This document shows, piece by piece, positions 1 through 8,592 of a stretch of 40,092 nucleotides of DNA (its first letter is position 1; each line of letters starts with the position of its first letter). This stretch comes from Chlorobiota bacterium (GTDB taxonomy: Bacteria > Bacteroidota > Ignavibacteria > Tepidaquicellales > OLB5): assembly GCA_022616535.1 (NCBI GenBank), contig JAKEEM010000061.1, forward strand, positions 1-40,092, written 5' to 3'. Made by a program: the position numbers and the translations under genes. The notes under the pieces were generated by a model, which had not been told where the DNA came from, did not search any database, and saw only the letters and a program-made list of their open reading frames with translations.

Positions 1-53
1 CTTTAAGTTAAGACTTTAAGTTAAGACTTTAAGTTAAGACTTTAAGTTAAGAC
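1..53. repeat. Four-copy 13-bp tandem repeat
   Basis: The unit CTTTAAGTTAAGA occurs four times in perfect tandem, followed by the first base of a further unit. The array touches the left edge and may extend beyond the window. The following bases to 250 are AT-rich and hold no gene; they form the upstream region of the SDR gene. Function is unknown. Confidence 0.9.
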
Positions 54-250
54 AAAAATAACGTTCTGCTTATTTTTTGCTAATGATATGGCTCACTCTT
101 TATTATGATTTATGTCATTGGACGGTTCCAAAAATAGGGATAATTTTATCCGCAAAATAACCTAATATTATTAGTTTTGCAATCTTTTGCCTCCCAATTG
201 ACTTAAGTTTTTAACAAAAAATTGATAATTTTGTATTTTAACTAGACTAT

Positions 251-1021
251 ATGCTGTCTTTAAAGGGTAAAACGGTTTTTATCACAGGCGCATCGAGCGG
301 AATTGGACTTGCGTCAGCAAAGGCATTTGCAAAAAAAGGAGCAAACTTAATTTTAGCGGCAAGAAGATTCGAAAATATTAAGAATATTGGTTCGAAACTC
401 TCAAAACAGTATAAAATTGAATGTAAAACCTTTAAGCTTGATGTCCGGAAGAAAAATGATGTTGAAAGTGTAGTCAAAAATCTCCCCGCAAAATGGAAAA
501 ATATAGATATTTTAGTTAATAATGCAGGGTTGAGCAGGGGTCTTGATAAGCTCCACGAAGGAAAAATTCCGGATTGGGATGAAATGATTGATACCAATGT
601 TAAGGGACTTTTATATATATCTAAAACTGTAATACCGTTAATGGTTAAAAGAAATTCCGGGCATATAATCAACATCGGCTCAATTGCCGGGCACGAAGTC
701 TACCCAAAAGGCAATGTTTACTGTGCTTCTAAACATGCGGTCGATGCAATTACAAAAGGGATGAGAATTGATTTAGTCGACACTAACATAAGGGTAACAA
801 CTATTGACCCCGGGCTTGTGGAAACGGAATTCAGTGTTGTGAGATTCCGTGGAAATGTTAAAATGGCAAAAGCTGTTTACACAGGTATAAAGCCGCTTAC
901 ACCGGATGATATTGCAGACGCAATAGTTTACGCGGCTTCAAGACCGGAAAATGTAGTTATTGCTGAAATGATTATACTTGCAAATAAACAGGCATCATCA
1001 ACAGTTGTTCACAGAACTTAA
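251..1021 (+). CDS. SDR-family NAD(P)-dependent oxidoreductase, YdfG-like
   Basis: A 256-aa classical short-chain dehydrogenase/reductase, expected to be a cytosolic NAD(P)(H)-dependent alcohol or hydroxy-acid dehydrogenase. The dinucleotide-binding motif TGASSGIG lies at residues 12-19 and NNAG at 90-93. The catalytic set is visible as Ser144 (NIGS), Tyr157 and Lys161 (YCASK). The stretches DTNVKGLLY, GHIINIGSIAG and DPGLVETEFS resemble the YdfG branch, which oxidises serine/3-hydroxy acids and reduces malonic semialdehyde; the substrate here is inferred only from that likeness. The ATG at 251 has no clear Shine-Dalgarno; a TAnnTTTG-like box (TAATTTTG, 226-233) lies just upstream without a well-placed -33 partner. 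The stop codon is followed directly by the start of the copper ATPase, so the two are probably cotranscribed although no functional link is obvious. Confidence 0.9.
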   Translation: MLSLKGKTVFITGASSGIGLASAKAFAKKGANLILAARRFENIKNIGSKLSKQYKIECKTFKLDVRKKNDVESVVKNLPAKWKNIDILVNNAGLSRGLDKLHEGKIPDWDEMIDTNVKGLLYISKTVIPLMVKRNSGHIINIGSIAGHEVYPKGNVYCASKHAVDAITKGMRIDLVDTNIRVTTIDPGLVETEFSVVRFRGNVKMAKAVYTGIKPLTPDDIADAIVYAASRPENVVIAEMIILANKQASSTVVHRT

Positions 1022-3271
1022 ATGAAAGAAACTCTGGAAAAAAATAATACGATTGAGCTTGATATTGAGCTTGATATAGAAGGAATGGACTGCCCTTCCT
1101 GCGCAATGAAAATTGAAAAGCGTCTGGGCAAGCTTCAGGGAATACAAAGCGCGAGGGTGGATTTGGGAAGCGAAACTGCTTCGATAAAGTTCTCCTCCGG
1201 CGGTGAGTGCGATATTGAGCTTATTAAAAACGAAATTGACAAGCTCGGCTATAAAGCAACCGAGCCCGAGGCAGATTTGGATGAAGAAATTTCCGAACGC
1301 GAAAAACATAAGGCACGAAGGAAATTCAGGGCGAAAATCATTACCAGCGTATCGCTTTCTATTATAATAGTAGTACTTGGAATGAAGGACCATATCGGCC
1401 TTTTAAGTTCCGTTTCGCATGAATTTGCAAATTGGCTCTCGCTCCCGCTTTCAACTGTCGTGGTCTTCTGGTGCGGCAGCAAGTTTTTGAAAGGTTTCTG
1501 GGCTGCGCTGAAATCCGGCACAGCGGATATGGATACCTTAATTGTCATCGGCACTATGTCCGCTTATATCTACAGCATTGTTATTATGCTTTTCCCGAAT
1601 ATCTCAGGTGAACATGAGCATATGGTTTACTTCGAAAGCGCGGCGATGATTATAACTTTCATTCTTCTTGGCAATTACCTGGAATTTAACCTTAAGAGCA
1701 AAACGCAGTACGCAATTAAGTCATTGATGAGCCTGCAGTCAAAGAAAGCCCTTGTGATTAGAAACGGCTCGGAGTATGAAATACCCATCAGCAAAGTCAA
1801 AACGGGCGATGTTGTTCTGGTTAAGCCCGGTGAGAGAATCCCCGTTGACGGTGTAGTAATAGAAGGCAGCTCGTCGGTTGATGAATCGATGATGACCGGT
1901 GAATCAATCCCCGTTGATAAAGTCACCGGCACAAAGGCAATTGGCGGAACGGTAAATTTAAACGGCTATTTGAAAATCCGCACCGAGAAAACAGTTAAGG
2001 AGTCATTCCTTTCAAAAATTATAACACTCGTTAAGGATGCTCAAAAATCAAAGCCGAAAATTCAGCGTATTGCCGACAGGGTTTCCGCTGTTTTTGTTCC
2101 ACTTGTAATATTAATTGCAATCGGAACTTTCGCGGTGTGGGATTTTGTAATCGGGCAAAGTTTAAGCTACTCGCTTTTAAAAGCTGTTTCAGTTTTAATC
2201 ATTGCCTGCCCCTGCGCACTGGGTCTTGCTACGCCGATTGCAATTGTGCTTGGAGTGGGTCGTGCTGCTGAATACAAAATCCTTTTCAATAATGCCCAAG
2301 CAATCGAAAATGTAAATAAAATTAACACAATCGTATTCGATAAAACGGGGACGCTTACTTACGCTAAGTTTCAGGTAACCGGTATTATAACCTACAGCAA
2401 CGGCGTGACTTACACGCAGGAGGACATTCTAAGAAAAGCTGCATCGATTGAAAATTATTCCGAGCATCCGATTGCAAGGGCAATTGTTGAGCATTACAAA
2501 AACTCTAACAGCTCGGACAGCTTGCTTAAAGTCGATGAGTTCAAAATAACCTCCGGTATCGGGGTAGAAGCGAAAATCGAAGGCAAAAAATATAAGCTTG
2601 GCGGAGCTAACCTGATAAATAAAGATAATCTGCATATTCAGTCAAATCCAGACGGGCACAAAAACATATACTTATTTGAAGACGAAAAGTTAATCGGTGA
2701 AATTCAATTGAGCGACAGGATTAAAGCTGGCGCTAAAGATGTTATCCGTAAACTGAAAAATGACGGTTACTCACTTGCACTGATTTCCGGCGACGGAAGG
2801 GAGGTTACGGAAAAAATTGCAGGCGAGCTTGGAATCGAAGATTTCCGTTCCGAAGTACTGCCCGATAAAAAACAGGATATTGTTGCACAAATGCAGAGCA
2901 AGGGCAGAAAAACAGCAATGGTAGGTGACGGCGTTAACGATGCTCCTGCCCTCTCAAAATCCGATTTGGGAATTGCAATCGGCACGGGGCAGGACGTTGC
3001 AATTCAGTCCGCAGATATAATCCTTGTTAAGGGCGATTTGGAAAATATCCTTGCGCTTTTTAAAATCTCGAAAAAAACTATCCGCATAATAAAGCAAAAT
3101 ATATTCTGGGCATTCTTCTATAACGCTGCCGCCATCCCGATTGCAGCTGGTGTGCTTGTGCCATGGGGCATTTCGGTATCCCCGGCAATAGCGGCAATGC
3201 TAATGGCATTCAGTGATGTTGTAACCGTTTTGTTCAATTCCCTCAGACTTAAATACGTGAAAATACAGTAA
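1022..3271 (+). CDS. copA: Copper-translocating P1B-type ATPase
   Basis: A 749-aa heavy-metal P-type ATPase that pumps monovalent copper out of the cytoplasm at the cost of ATP. One N-terminal HMA domain carries GMDCPSC (residues 21-27). The actuator TGES is at 292-295, the membrane metal site CPC at 396-398, the phosphorylated Asp440 in DKTGTLT, the nucleotide-binding HP motif at 482-483 (SEHPIARA) and the hinge GDGVND at 635-640. TM7 has the N-x6-YN-x4-P pattern ([14 protein letters not shown]) of Cu(+) pumps. TM8 reads MAFSD where Cu(+) pumps usually have MxxSS, so one typical ligand-region Ser is Asp; copper specificity is therefore likely but not certain. It starts immediately after the SDR stop codon. 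No copper-responsive regulator is visible nearby. Confidence 0.93.
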   Translation: MKETLEKNNTIELDIELDIEGMDCPSCAMKIEKRLGKLQGIQSARVDLGSETASIKFSSGGECDIELIKNEIDKLGYKATEPEADLDEEISEREKHKARRKFRAKIITSVSLSIIIVVLGMKDHIGLLSSVSHEFANWLSLPLSTVVVFWCGSKFLKGFWAALKSGTADMDTLIVIGTMSAYIYSIVIMLFPNISGEHEHMVYFESAAMIITFILLGNYLEFNLKSKTQYAIKSLMSLQSKKALVIRNGSEYEIPISKVKTGDVVLVKPGERIPVDGVVIEGSSSVDESMMTGESIPVDKVTGTKAIGGTVNLNGYLKIRTEKTVKESFLSKIITLVKDAQKSKPKIQRIADRVSAVFVPLVILIAIGTFAVWDFVIGQSLSYSLLKAVSVLIIACPCALGLATPIAIVLGVGRAAEYKILFNNAQAIENVNKINTIVFDKTGTLTYAKFQVTGIITYSNGVTYTQEDILRKAASIENYSEHPIARAIVEHYKNSNSSDSLLKVDEFKITSGIGVEAKIEGKKYKLGGANLINKDNLHIQSNPDGHKNIYLFEDEKLIGEIQLSDRIKAGAKDVIRKLKNDGYSLALISGDGREVTEKIAGELGIEDFRSEVLPDKKQDIVAQMQSKGRKTAMVGDGVNDAPALSKSDLGIAIGTGQDVAIQSADIILVKGDLENILALFKISKKTIRIIKQNIFWAFFYNAAAIPIAAGVLVPWGISVSPAIAAMLMAFSDVVTVLFNSLRLKYVKIQ

Positions 3272-3286
3272 CATATAATCATATTT

Positions 3287-3305
3287 AAGTTCGTATACCG
3301 AACTT
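3287..3305. other. Short palindrome after the copper ATPase
   Basis: AAGTTCG (3287-3293) and CGAACTT (3299-3305) form a perfect 7-bp inverted repeat around a 5-nt loop, 16 bp past the ATPase stop. There is no T-run after it, so it could be a weak terminator, an mRNA-stabilising hairpin or an operator. Confidence 0.4.
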
Positions 3306-3480
3306 TGGGGAACATTCTAAATTTAAACTTGTTTATATTTACATTGTTAATTATCTTAGTATTAGGAAATACAAAGAGGAGGAAGAAAAGGCATTTTTTA
3401 GGCCTGCCAAGCCCAAACAAGTAATTAACAAGAATTTAAAAGTAAATTTTTCGATTATAAAACAAAAGGAGAATAATAAA

Positions 3481-4224
3481 TTGAAAAAGTTAGTTGCATT
3501 ATTTGTAATAACAGCAGCTTTTTTAAGTTTCAACAGCAGTACATATTCGCAGCCGCAGTTTACTATTCATTTAACCGGCGGTTACAATTTACCATTGCCT
3601 GATTTAAAGGGCGACCTTCTTGACTCAGCTGATTTAATGAATACTTTTGGGATGAAGTTAGGATACGGTTTCGGTGCCGATGGAAAATACTATTTAGGAA
3701 AAAAGAGAAATGTGGGTATTACCTTAGCATTAGGATACCAACTGTTTTCAAACAGTGAAGATACATCTCAGTATATTGGAAGAGATATTAAAACTAAGCT
3801 TAACGCATTTACAGTAGGCTTAGGTATTGAATATGCGTTTATGCCCAAGGGCAAAACCAATCCGTTCATAGGGGCCGAGTTCACAGGGCATTTTTTCAGC
3901 GGAAATACAGAATTTACCTCAGGAAGTACCAACTTCTCTGCTGACCTAAAGTCCGCTTCAAGGTTCGGACTTGGTATTGGCGCTGGTATTGACTTTGCAC
4001 TAAGCAAAAGCGTTGGTATAGTTGTAGGCGGTAAGTATCATCTTGCAAACTTGATTGGCAAGGAAGAACCGGATACTACAGCTATAAGCACTACCGAATA
4101 CCAGCTTGTTGATAAGGAATACACCGTAGGAACAACTACAATTGAAGCAAAAAACATATCTTACATTCAGTTCTACGCAGGTGTATCGTTCTTCCTCAAC
4201 CAGCCGAAGAAGATGAAGAAATAA
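3481..4224 (+). CDS. Outer-membrane beta-barrel protein, family copy 1
   Basis: A 247-aa secreted protein with a signal peptide (MKKLVALFVITAAFLSF..., cleavage probably near residue 24) and a body of alternating polar/hydrophobic strands rich in Gly, Tyr and Phe, typical of 8-strand-type outer-membrane barrels. Family marks shared with the next genes are GGYNLPLPDLKGD just after the signal, GIEYAFMPKGKTNPFIGAEF in the middle, SASRFGLGIGAGIDFA, and a terminal NISYIQFYAGVSFF strand followed by a basic tail. The start is a TTG at 3481, chosen because an AGGAG Shine-Dalgarno lies 7 bp upstream and the signal peptide begins there. It is first of four tandem paralogues; no ligand or function can be assigned. 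Confidence 0.8.
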   Translation: MKKLVALFVITAAFLSFNSSTYSQPQFTIHLTGGYNLPLPDLKGDLLDSADLMNTFGMKLGYGFGADGKYYLGKKRNVGITLALGYQLFSNSEDTSQYIGRDIKTKLNAFTVGLGIEYAFMPKGKTNPFIGAEFTGHFFSGNTEFTSGSTNFSADLKSASRFGLGIGAGIDFALSKSVGIVVGGKYHLANLIGKEEPDTTAISTTEYQLVDKEYTVGTTTIEAKNISYIQFYAGVSFFLNQPKKMKK

Positions 4225-4246
4225 ATAAATTTCTAAATCATAATTT

Positions 4247-4276
4247 AAAAAGGGAGTTGAAAAACTCCCTTTTTTT
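4247..4276 (+). terminator. Rho-independent terminator after barrel copy 1
   Basis: AAAAAGGGAGTT (4247-4258), a GAAA loop and AACTCCCTTTTT (4263-4274) form a strong stem that runs into a T-tract. It separates the first barrel gene from the second, so they are probably independent transcription units. Confidence 0.9.
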
Positions 4277-4332
4277 ATTGGCATAGTTTAATTAATTACG
4301 CATAGTTAATTAATCCAAGGAAGGAGAATAAA

Positions 4333-5061
4333 TTGAAAAAAATATTAATCTTAGCACTCTTAGTTTTATCGCCATATATATATTCCCAGCCAAAATTTAC
4401 CATAAACGTCTTTGGAGGATATAATCTCCCCCTGCCTGATTTAAAGGGTGATGTGTCAGATTCGGTCGACAGGGAAGGCACATACGTTACCAAAAACGGT
4501 TTTAATGCCGGTTTAATTGGCAAATACGCTGTGGATAAAAAAGGAATGTTTAGAATCACTTTAGGAGGAAGCTATAACAGCTTCAGTGGTGAAGGTGATT
4601 ATATTCATACAAATAATGTCAGCGTCCATAATAAAATTAACATTATAACTATAGGGGCCGGGGCAGAATATGCATTTCTGCCTAAAGGGAAAGCAAACCC
4701 CTTTTTAGGAGTTGACTTAACCGGCAATTTCTTCAGCGGAGAATATGAAGAAACAACAACTGCTATTACCGACCACGACGAAGGCACGGAAATTTTTAAA
4801 CTTAAATCAGCTTCAAGATTCGGTATTGGAGTAGGTGGCGGTGTTGATTTTGCATTTTCAAAAAATATTGGCGGTGTGGTCGGATTTAAATACCATCTTT
4901 CGAACCTAATCGGAAGGGATTACGATTCAATTGCCGCAGTTGGCGAATATAATTTAAACGATAAAGAAAGCGGTTCAATCAGCTCAAAAAATATTTCTTA
5001 CTTTCAATTTTATGCCGGCGTTTCATTTTATTTCGGGCATCCGAAGAAAATGAAAAAATAA
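4333..5061 (+). CDS. Outer-membrane beta-barrel protein, family copy 2
   Basis: A 242-aa paralogue of the preceding gene. It has a signal peptide (MKKILILALLVLSPYIYSQ, residues 1-19), then GGYNLPLPDLKGDV, GAEYAFLPKGKANPFLGVDL, SASRFGIGVGGGVDFAFSKN and the terminal strand NISYFQFYAGVSFYFG with a short basic tail, matching copy 1 block for block. Like copy 1 it starts with TTG after a good Shine-Dalgarno (AAGGAGAATAAATTG), which supports both TTG starts. It lies between two hairpin terminators and so looks like its own transcription unit. The role of this small barrel family is not known. Confidence 0.8.
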   Translation: MKKILILALLVLSPYIYSQPKFTINVFGGYNLPLPDLKGDVSDSVDREGTYVTKNGFNAGLIGKYAVDKKGMFRITLGGSYNSFSGEGDYIHTNNVSVHNKINIITIGAGAEYAFLPKGKANPFLGVDLTGNFFSGEYEETTTAITDHDEGTEIFKLKSASRFGIGVGGGVDFAFSKNIGGVVGFKYHLSNLIGRDYDSIAAVGEYNLNDKESGSISSKNISYFQFYAGVSFYFGHPKKMKK

Positions 5062-5082
5062 GATGCACTGTTTCTAATTTTT

Positions 5083-5108
5083 AAAGGGGCTCAAATGAGC
5101 TCCCTTTT
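5083..5108 (+). terminator. Rho-independent terminator after barrel copy 2
   Basis: AAAGGGGCTC, an AAAT loop and GAGCTCCCTTTTT form an imperfect stem (one G-T pair, one mismatch) ending in a T-run, about 20 bp past the stop codon. Confidence 0.75.
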
Positions 5109-5212
5109 TATTGTATCCTTATTTATGTATTATATTTTTAGTTTTCAAATGTTAAGATTGTAAAAATGGATACTGATTAACCAATTTAACTGATTAACTA
5201 ATCAACTAATTA

Positions 5213-5956
5213 ATGAGATATAAGAGCTTAATATTTTTAATTATTACAGCATTTGCATTTGTAAACATAACCAACAGCCAGCCAACAGCGATTGTTAAGT
5301 TTATAGGAGGATATTCCTTACCTTTGCCTGACTTAAAAGGCAACTTCGGCAATATGTATAACCAGTGGACAGGAAACGGTAATCCCGATACAAACACATT
5401 CTTTATGAAATCAGGCATAAACTACGGCATATTTGTGAAGTTCCCTGTAAAAAGAAACAGTAATGTAAATATAATCGGCGGAATTGCCTTCAACGTTTTC
5501 AACAATTCGATTTCCTACGACGATACGACCGGAAGGGGAGATTTCGATTTAACGCAGAGCATTCTTGGTGTAACGTTTGGCGCAGAATATGCTTTCCAGT
5601 CCAAAAAAAGCCGCTTTAATCCTTTCATCGGCGCGGAATTTATGTTAAACGTCTTCGGCGGAAGCTTGACAATCGAAACACCCGAAGGGACAACGGACCT
5701 TTCAATGAACTCAACCACACGCTACGGATTCCAGTTCGGCGCGGGAGCTGATTATGTTGTTCACAACAATATCGGTATTACTCTCGGCGTAAAATATGCG
5801 TTTGCAAACCTGCTCGGCAGGGAGTTTAAAGATGACATCGGTTCAAAATACAACTTAAATGACGGAGAATATACCTCAGGCGGCGTCACCTACCCCGAGA
5901 AAAATATTCAGTACCTGCAGTTCTACGGAGGAATGTCATTTTATTTCGGAAGATAA
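5213..5956 (+). CDS. Outer-membrane beta-barrel protein, family copy 3
   Basis: A 247-aa paralogue with signal peptide MRYKSLIFLIITAFAFVNITNSQ, followed by GGYSLPLPDLKGN, GAEYAFQSKKSRFNPFIGAEF, STTRYGFQFGAGADYV and the C-terminal strand NIQYLQFYGGMSFYFGR that ends almost at the stop, as expected for a BAM-recognised barrel terminus. Start ATG at 5213 gives the signal peptide directly, but no Shine-Dalgarno is visible. Only 29 bp separate it from the next gene, with no hairpin between, so copies 3 and 4 may be one operon. Sequence is clearly more diverged than copies 1 and 2 are from each other. Confidence 0.78.
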   Translation: MRYKSLIFLIITAFAFVNITNSQPTAIVKFIGGYSLPLPDLKGNFGNMYNQWTGNGNPDTNTFFMKSGINYGIFVKFPVKRNSNVNIIGGIAFNVFNNSISYDDTTGRGDFDLTQSILGVTFGAEYAFQSKKSRFNPFIGAEFMLNVFGGSLTIETPEGTTDLSMNSTTRYGFQFGAGADYVVHNNIGITLGVKYAFANLLGREFKDDIGSKYNLNDGEYTSGGVTYPEKNIQYLQFYGGMSFYFGR

Positions 5957-5985
5957 GTCTTCTTTATAATGATAAATAAAATCAA

Positions 5986-6885
5986 ATGAAAATAACAAAA
6001 TCCTTTCTGCTGCTTTTAACCTTCACTTCCATCACATTCTCGCAGTTCAATAAACCCTCGCTTCAAATCGGCATCGGAATTGCTGAACCGTTCGGCGATA
6101 TGAAAGGAACCTATTACAGGTATATCACCCTGCCATCGACCGGCTTTCAGTATATTGCAGCCGATACAAATCTCTACACAAACAATTACGGAGCAAAAAC
6201 GGGCTTAACGTTTTACGGGCTCGGCAAAATTAATTTCGATAAATATTCCGTCTCGAGAGGAGTAATCGGAATTTCGTTCAGCACATTCAACGCCTTTGAG
6301 CCGCGGAAAAACGGCAATATCGGCAAACTCTTTCAGAATCCCAACACAGGGCAAATAGACACGGTGCCCGTCGGGGCAAATTTCAGCTACACGTTCAATA
6401 CATTCAGCTTTTCGCTGGGTTTAGAGCTTGCACCGCTTTCGTTTACCGATAAAGTCAGCCCTTATTTCGGAGCAAGATTTTCATTCAACGGATTTAATTC
6501 AAAACTCTCCTACACAAGCAATAATATAGATACTACGGTTTTTTCAGCCGATGACTTCCGGATGGGCGTGATATTTGACGCAGGGATTGAGATGAAATTC
6601 AGCAAGGTCATAGGCTTAGTTGTTGGTGCAAATTATAACCTCGGCAATTTACTGCTTAAGAGCACCAGCAATTCAATAAACGACAATTACGAATGGGGCA
6701 AAACAAATGCATCGATTAATGATGAGGAGGGGCAGTTCTGGTCAAGCATATACAATCCGGTTATAAACAGCATAAATAAGCTTTACAGCTCAAAGCAAAA
6801 GAACATAAATTGGGCTTCATTTTATCTTGGAATAAATATTTATTTCAACACCGGCAAAACTACTAAGAAAGCTCCCAAAAAATAA
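5986..6885 (+). CDS. Outer-membrane beta-barrel protein, distant family copy 4
   Basis: A 299-aa protein with signal peptide MKITKSFLLLLTFTSITFSQ and strand-rich sequence. The element IGIAEPFGDMKGTYY corresponds to the GGY...PLPDLKGD block of the three upstream paralogues, and FSKVIGLVVGANYNLGNLL matches their NIG.VVG.KYHL.NLIG block. The last strand, NWASFYLGINIYF, is followed by a Lys-rich tail. It is about 50 aa longer than its neighbours, with extra loops near residues 35-60 and 230-265. Probably cotranscribed with copy 3; the LPS permease starts 10 bp downstream. Function unknown beyond outer-membrane location. Confidence 0.75.
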   Translation: MKITKSFLLLLTFTSITFSQFNKPSLQIGIGIAEPFGDMKGTYYRYITLPSTGFQYIAADTNLYTNNYGAKTGLTFYGLGKINFDKYSVSRGVIGISFSTFNAFEPRKNGNIGKLFQNPNTGQIDTVPVGANFSYTFNTFSFSLGLELAPLSFTDKVSPYFGARFSFNGFNSKLSYTSNNIDTTVFSADDFRMGVIFDAGIEMKFSKVIGLVVGANYNLGNLLLKSTSNSINDNYEWGKTNASINDEEGQFWSSIYNPVINSINKLYSSKQKNINWASFYLGINIYFNTGKTTKKAPKK

Positions 6886-6895
6886 TCGCGCTTTA

Positions 6896-7999
6896 GTGGT
6901 AACACAGATTGATAAATACATAGTTGCGCAATTCATAAAGATTTTTCTTTTTGCTCTTTTGTGTTTTGTTCTGATTTTTATCCTCGTTGACATGTTTGAA
7001 AACCTCGACAGGTTCATCGATAACAAGCTGAACTTCGGAATGATTCTAAACTACTACCTTTACTTTATTCCCGAAATTATTAAGCTGATTTCTCCTATTT
7101 CTGTGCTGCTTGCAACTTTGTTTACCGTAGGCAGAATGATTAACTTCAACGAAATTGTTGCAGTGAAAAATGCGGGCGTAAGTCTGCTTAGGTTTATGAT
7201 GCCCTTCATTGCAGTCGGAATTATTGTAACGGGGCTTTCCCTCTACTTCAACAACTGGATTGTTCCCGAAGCAAACAAAAAGAAATTCTTCATTGAAAGA
7301 AATTACCTCGGCAAATATAAACCGACCGTAGGATTAAATCGGCTTTATTTCCAGGATTCAAAAAACCAGCTCGTGCTGATAGACCAGTTTAAGGAGATTG
7401 ACCTTACTGCAAATAAAGTGTCAATCCAGCTTTACAAGGCGGATTCATTAACCGTTTTGCTGAAGCGCGTGGATGCAGAGCAAATGAAATGGGAATCGGG
7501 CTCGTGGGTATTAATTAACGCAATTGAGCGTGACTTTACAGCAAGCACTGAGCAGCTTAGAACCTACGCGCAAGTTAAGCCTGAAGAGATTGAAGGGCTG
7601 AACAAAATCAATTTAGTGCCCCAGCAGATTACCAAAAAGCAGCTTAAGCCGGATGAGCTGAACTACGGCGAGCTTGACGAATTCATCGGAAGCATGAAAA
7701 AAGGCGGGCAGCCGGTTGACAGGCAGCTTGTTGATTTTTATTCCAAAATCTCGTTCCCGTTCAGCAATTTAATTATCATAATTTTCGGCATCTCTATTTC
7801 AACCGGTTCAAAGCGGCGTAAAGGACTTGCTATGCAGTTCGGCATAAGCATACTTGTCAGCTTTATTTATCTCGGATTTGTAAAAATCTCGCAGTCGTTT
7901 GGCTATAACGGCGATTTAAATCCCCTGCTCACGGCCTGGCTTGCAAACATTGCATTTGCAGGGTTCGGGGGAATTAACCTTTACTTAAAGAATTATTAA
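6896..7999 (+). CDS. LptF/LptG-family (YjgP/YjgQ) permease
   Basis: A 367-aa inner-membrane protein of the LptF/LptG family, which with LptB and LptC extracts lipopolysaccharide from the inner membrane and passes it to the Lpt bridge. Layout is typical: N-terminal MVTQIDKYIVAQFIKIF and two or three TM segments to about residue 125, a periplasmic beta-jellyroll-like middle, and three C-terminal TM segments starting at the conserved YSKISFPFSNLIIIIFGI and continuing through FGISILVSFIYLGF. Family length is about 350-370 aa. LptF and LptG cannot be told apart with confidence from sequence alone. A GTG at 6896 is used as start because no ATG lies nearby in frame and the family's N-terminal pattern begins there. 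Its stop overlaps by 4 bp the stop of the convergent DUF3467 gene. Confidence 0.88.
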   Translation: MVTQIDKYIVAQFIKIFLFALLCFVLIFILVDMFENLDRFIDNKLNFGMILNYYLYFIPEIIKLISPISVLLATLFTVGRMINFNEIVAVKNAGVSLLRFMMPFIAVGIIVTGLSLYFNNWIVPEANKKKFFIERNYLGKYKPTVGLNRLYFQDSKNQLVLIDQFKEIDLTANKVSIQLYKADSLTVLLKRVDAEQMKWESGSWVLINAIERDFTASTEQLRTYAQVKPEEIEGLNKINLVPQQITKKQLKPDELNYGELDEFIGSMKKGGQPVDRQLVDFYSKISFPFSNLIIIIFGISISTGSKRRKGLAMQFGISILVSFIYLGFVKISQSFGYNGDLNPLLTAWLANIAFAGFGGINLYLKNY

Positions 8000-8331
8000 T
8001 TTATTTTTTCTTCTTTTGGCTTAACAAGCGGCTGGAAACCGAATCCCCCTTGCTGTGGAACTCCAAGCAGCTGAATCTCGCCGAACTGGTTTTCGTATTT
8101 CTCTATGTTATCCTTCAAAGCATTGAACAGCATCTTTGCGTGCTGGGGAGTCATTATAATTCTTGCACTGATTTTGGATTTCGGTATTCCCGGAAGAACC
8201 CTGGTAAAATCTATTATAAATTCCGCAGGGGAGTGAGAAATAATCGCAAGGTTTGAGTAAATACCCTCAGCTTCTTTTTCTCCGATTTCGATGTTGATTT
8301 GCTGTCCCTGCATATTATCTTTTTCAGCCAT
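7996..8331 (-). CDS. DUF3467 protein
   Basis: A 111-aa small soluble protein matching DUF3467 by its pattern: EAEGIYSNLAIISHSPAEFIIDFTRVLPGIPKSKISARIIMTPQHAKMLFNALKDNIEKYE, with the usual Pro-rich C-terminal tail. The family is widespread in bacteria and has no established function. The start ATG has a good upstream AGGAG (read on the minus strand, 8343-8347). It converges on the permease gene with a 4-bp overlap of stop codons and has no partner gene on its own strand. It is the last ordinary chromosomal gene before the interrupted tRNA at 8437. Confidence 0.85.
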   Translation of the reverse strand: MAEKDNMQGQQINIEIGEKEAEGIYSNLAIISHSPAEFIIDFTRVLPGIPKSKISARIIMTPQHAKMLFNALKDNIEKYENQFGEIQLLGVPQQGGFGFQPLVKPKEEKIN

Positions 8332-8436
8332 TTAAGTAACTCCTTTTTTTGCAAAATACTCATAATTCAGCTCACTTTCAAAGCAAATTCATTGATTTTG
8401 TGCCAATTTTAAGATATATTTGCATTTTGTATATAT

Positions 8437-8475
8437 TCCGCAGTAGCTCAGTTGGTTAGAGCATCTGACTGTTAA
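8437..8475 (+). tRNA. 5' half of tRNA-Asn(GTT), cut at the anticodon loop
   Basis: The sequence gives acceptor strand TCCGCAG, D-arm GCTCAGTTGGTTAGAGC, anticodon 5' strand TCTGA and the full anticodon loop CTGTTAA (anticodon GTT, Asn). The 3' anticodon strand should be TCAGA but reads GTATA, and no T-arm or acceptor 3' strand follows. The break falls exactly at the end of the 7-nt anticodon loop. That is where tyrosine recombinases using anticodon-loop sites exchange strands, and an integrase gene starts 118 bp later. I infer an element junction (attL-like). As it stands this tRNA cannot be functional, so another tRNA-Asn copy must exist elsewhere. Confidence 0.85.
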
Positions 8476-8592
8476 GTATAGTTAATTCCTCTAAATCACA
8501 CCGTAAAATCAATTTTTCTTCACTTTTAGTTCACTTTTAGTTACCTGCCTAAAATAGCTCGCTAATTTCTTTTATTTAACCAAGAAAGGAAA

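Noticed and set aside
8050-8256. Plus-strand frame across the DUF3467 gene
   Set aside because: Antisense shadow of a recognised gene with a good Shine-Dalgarno on the other strand.
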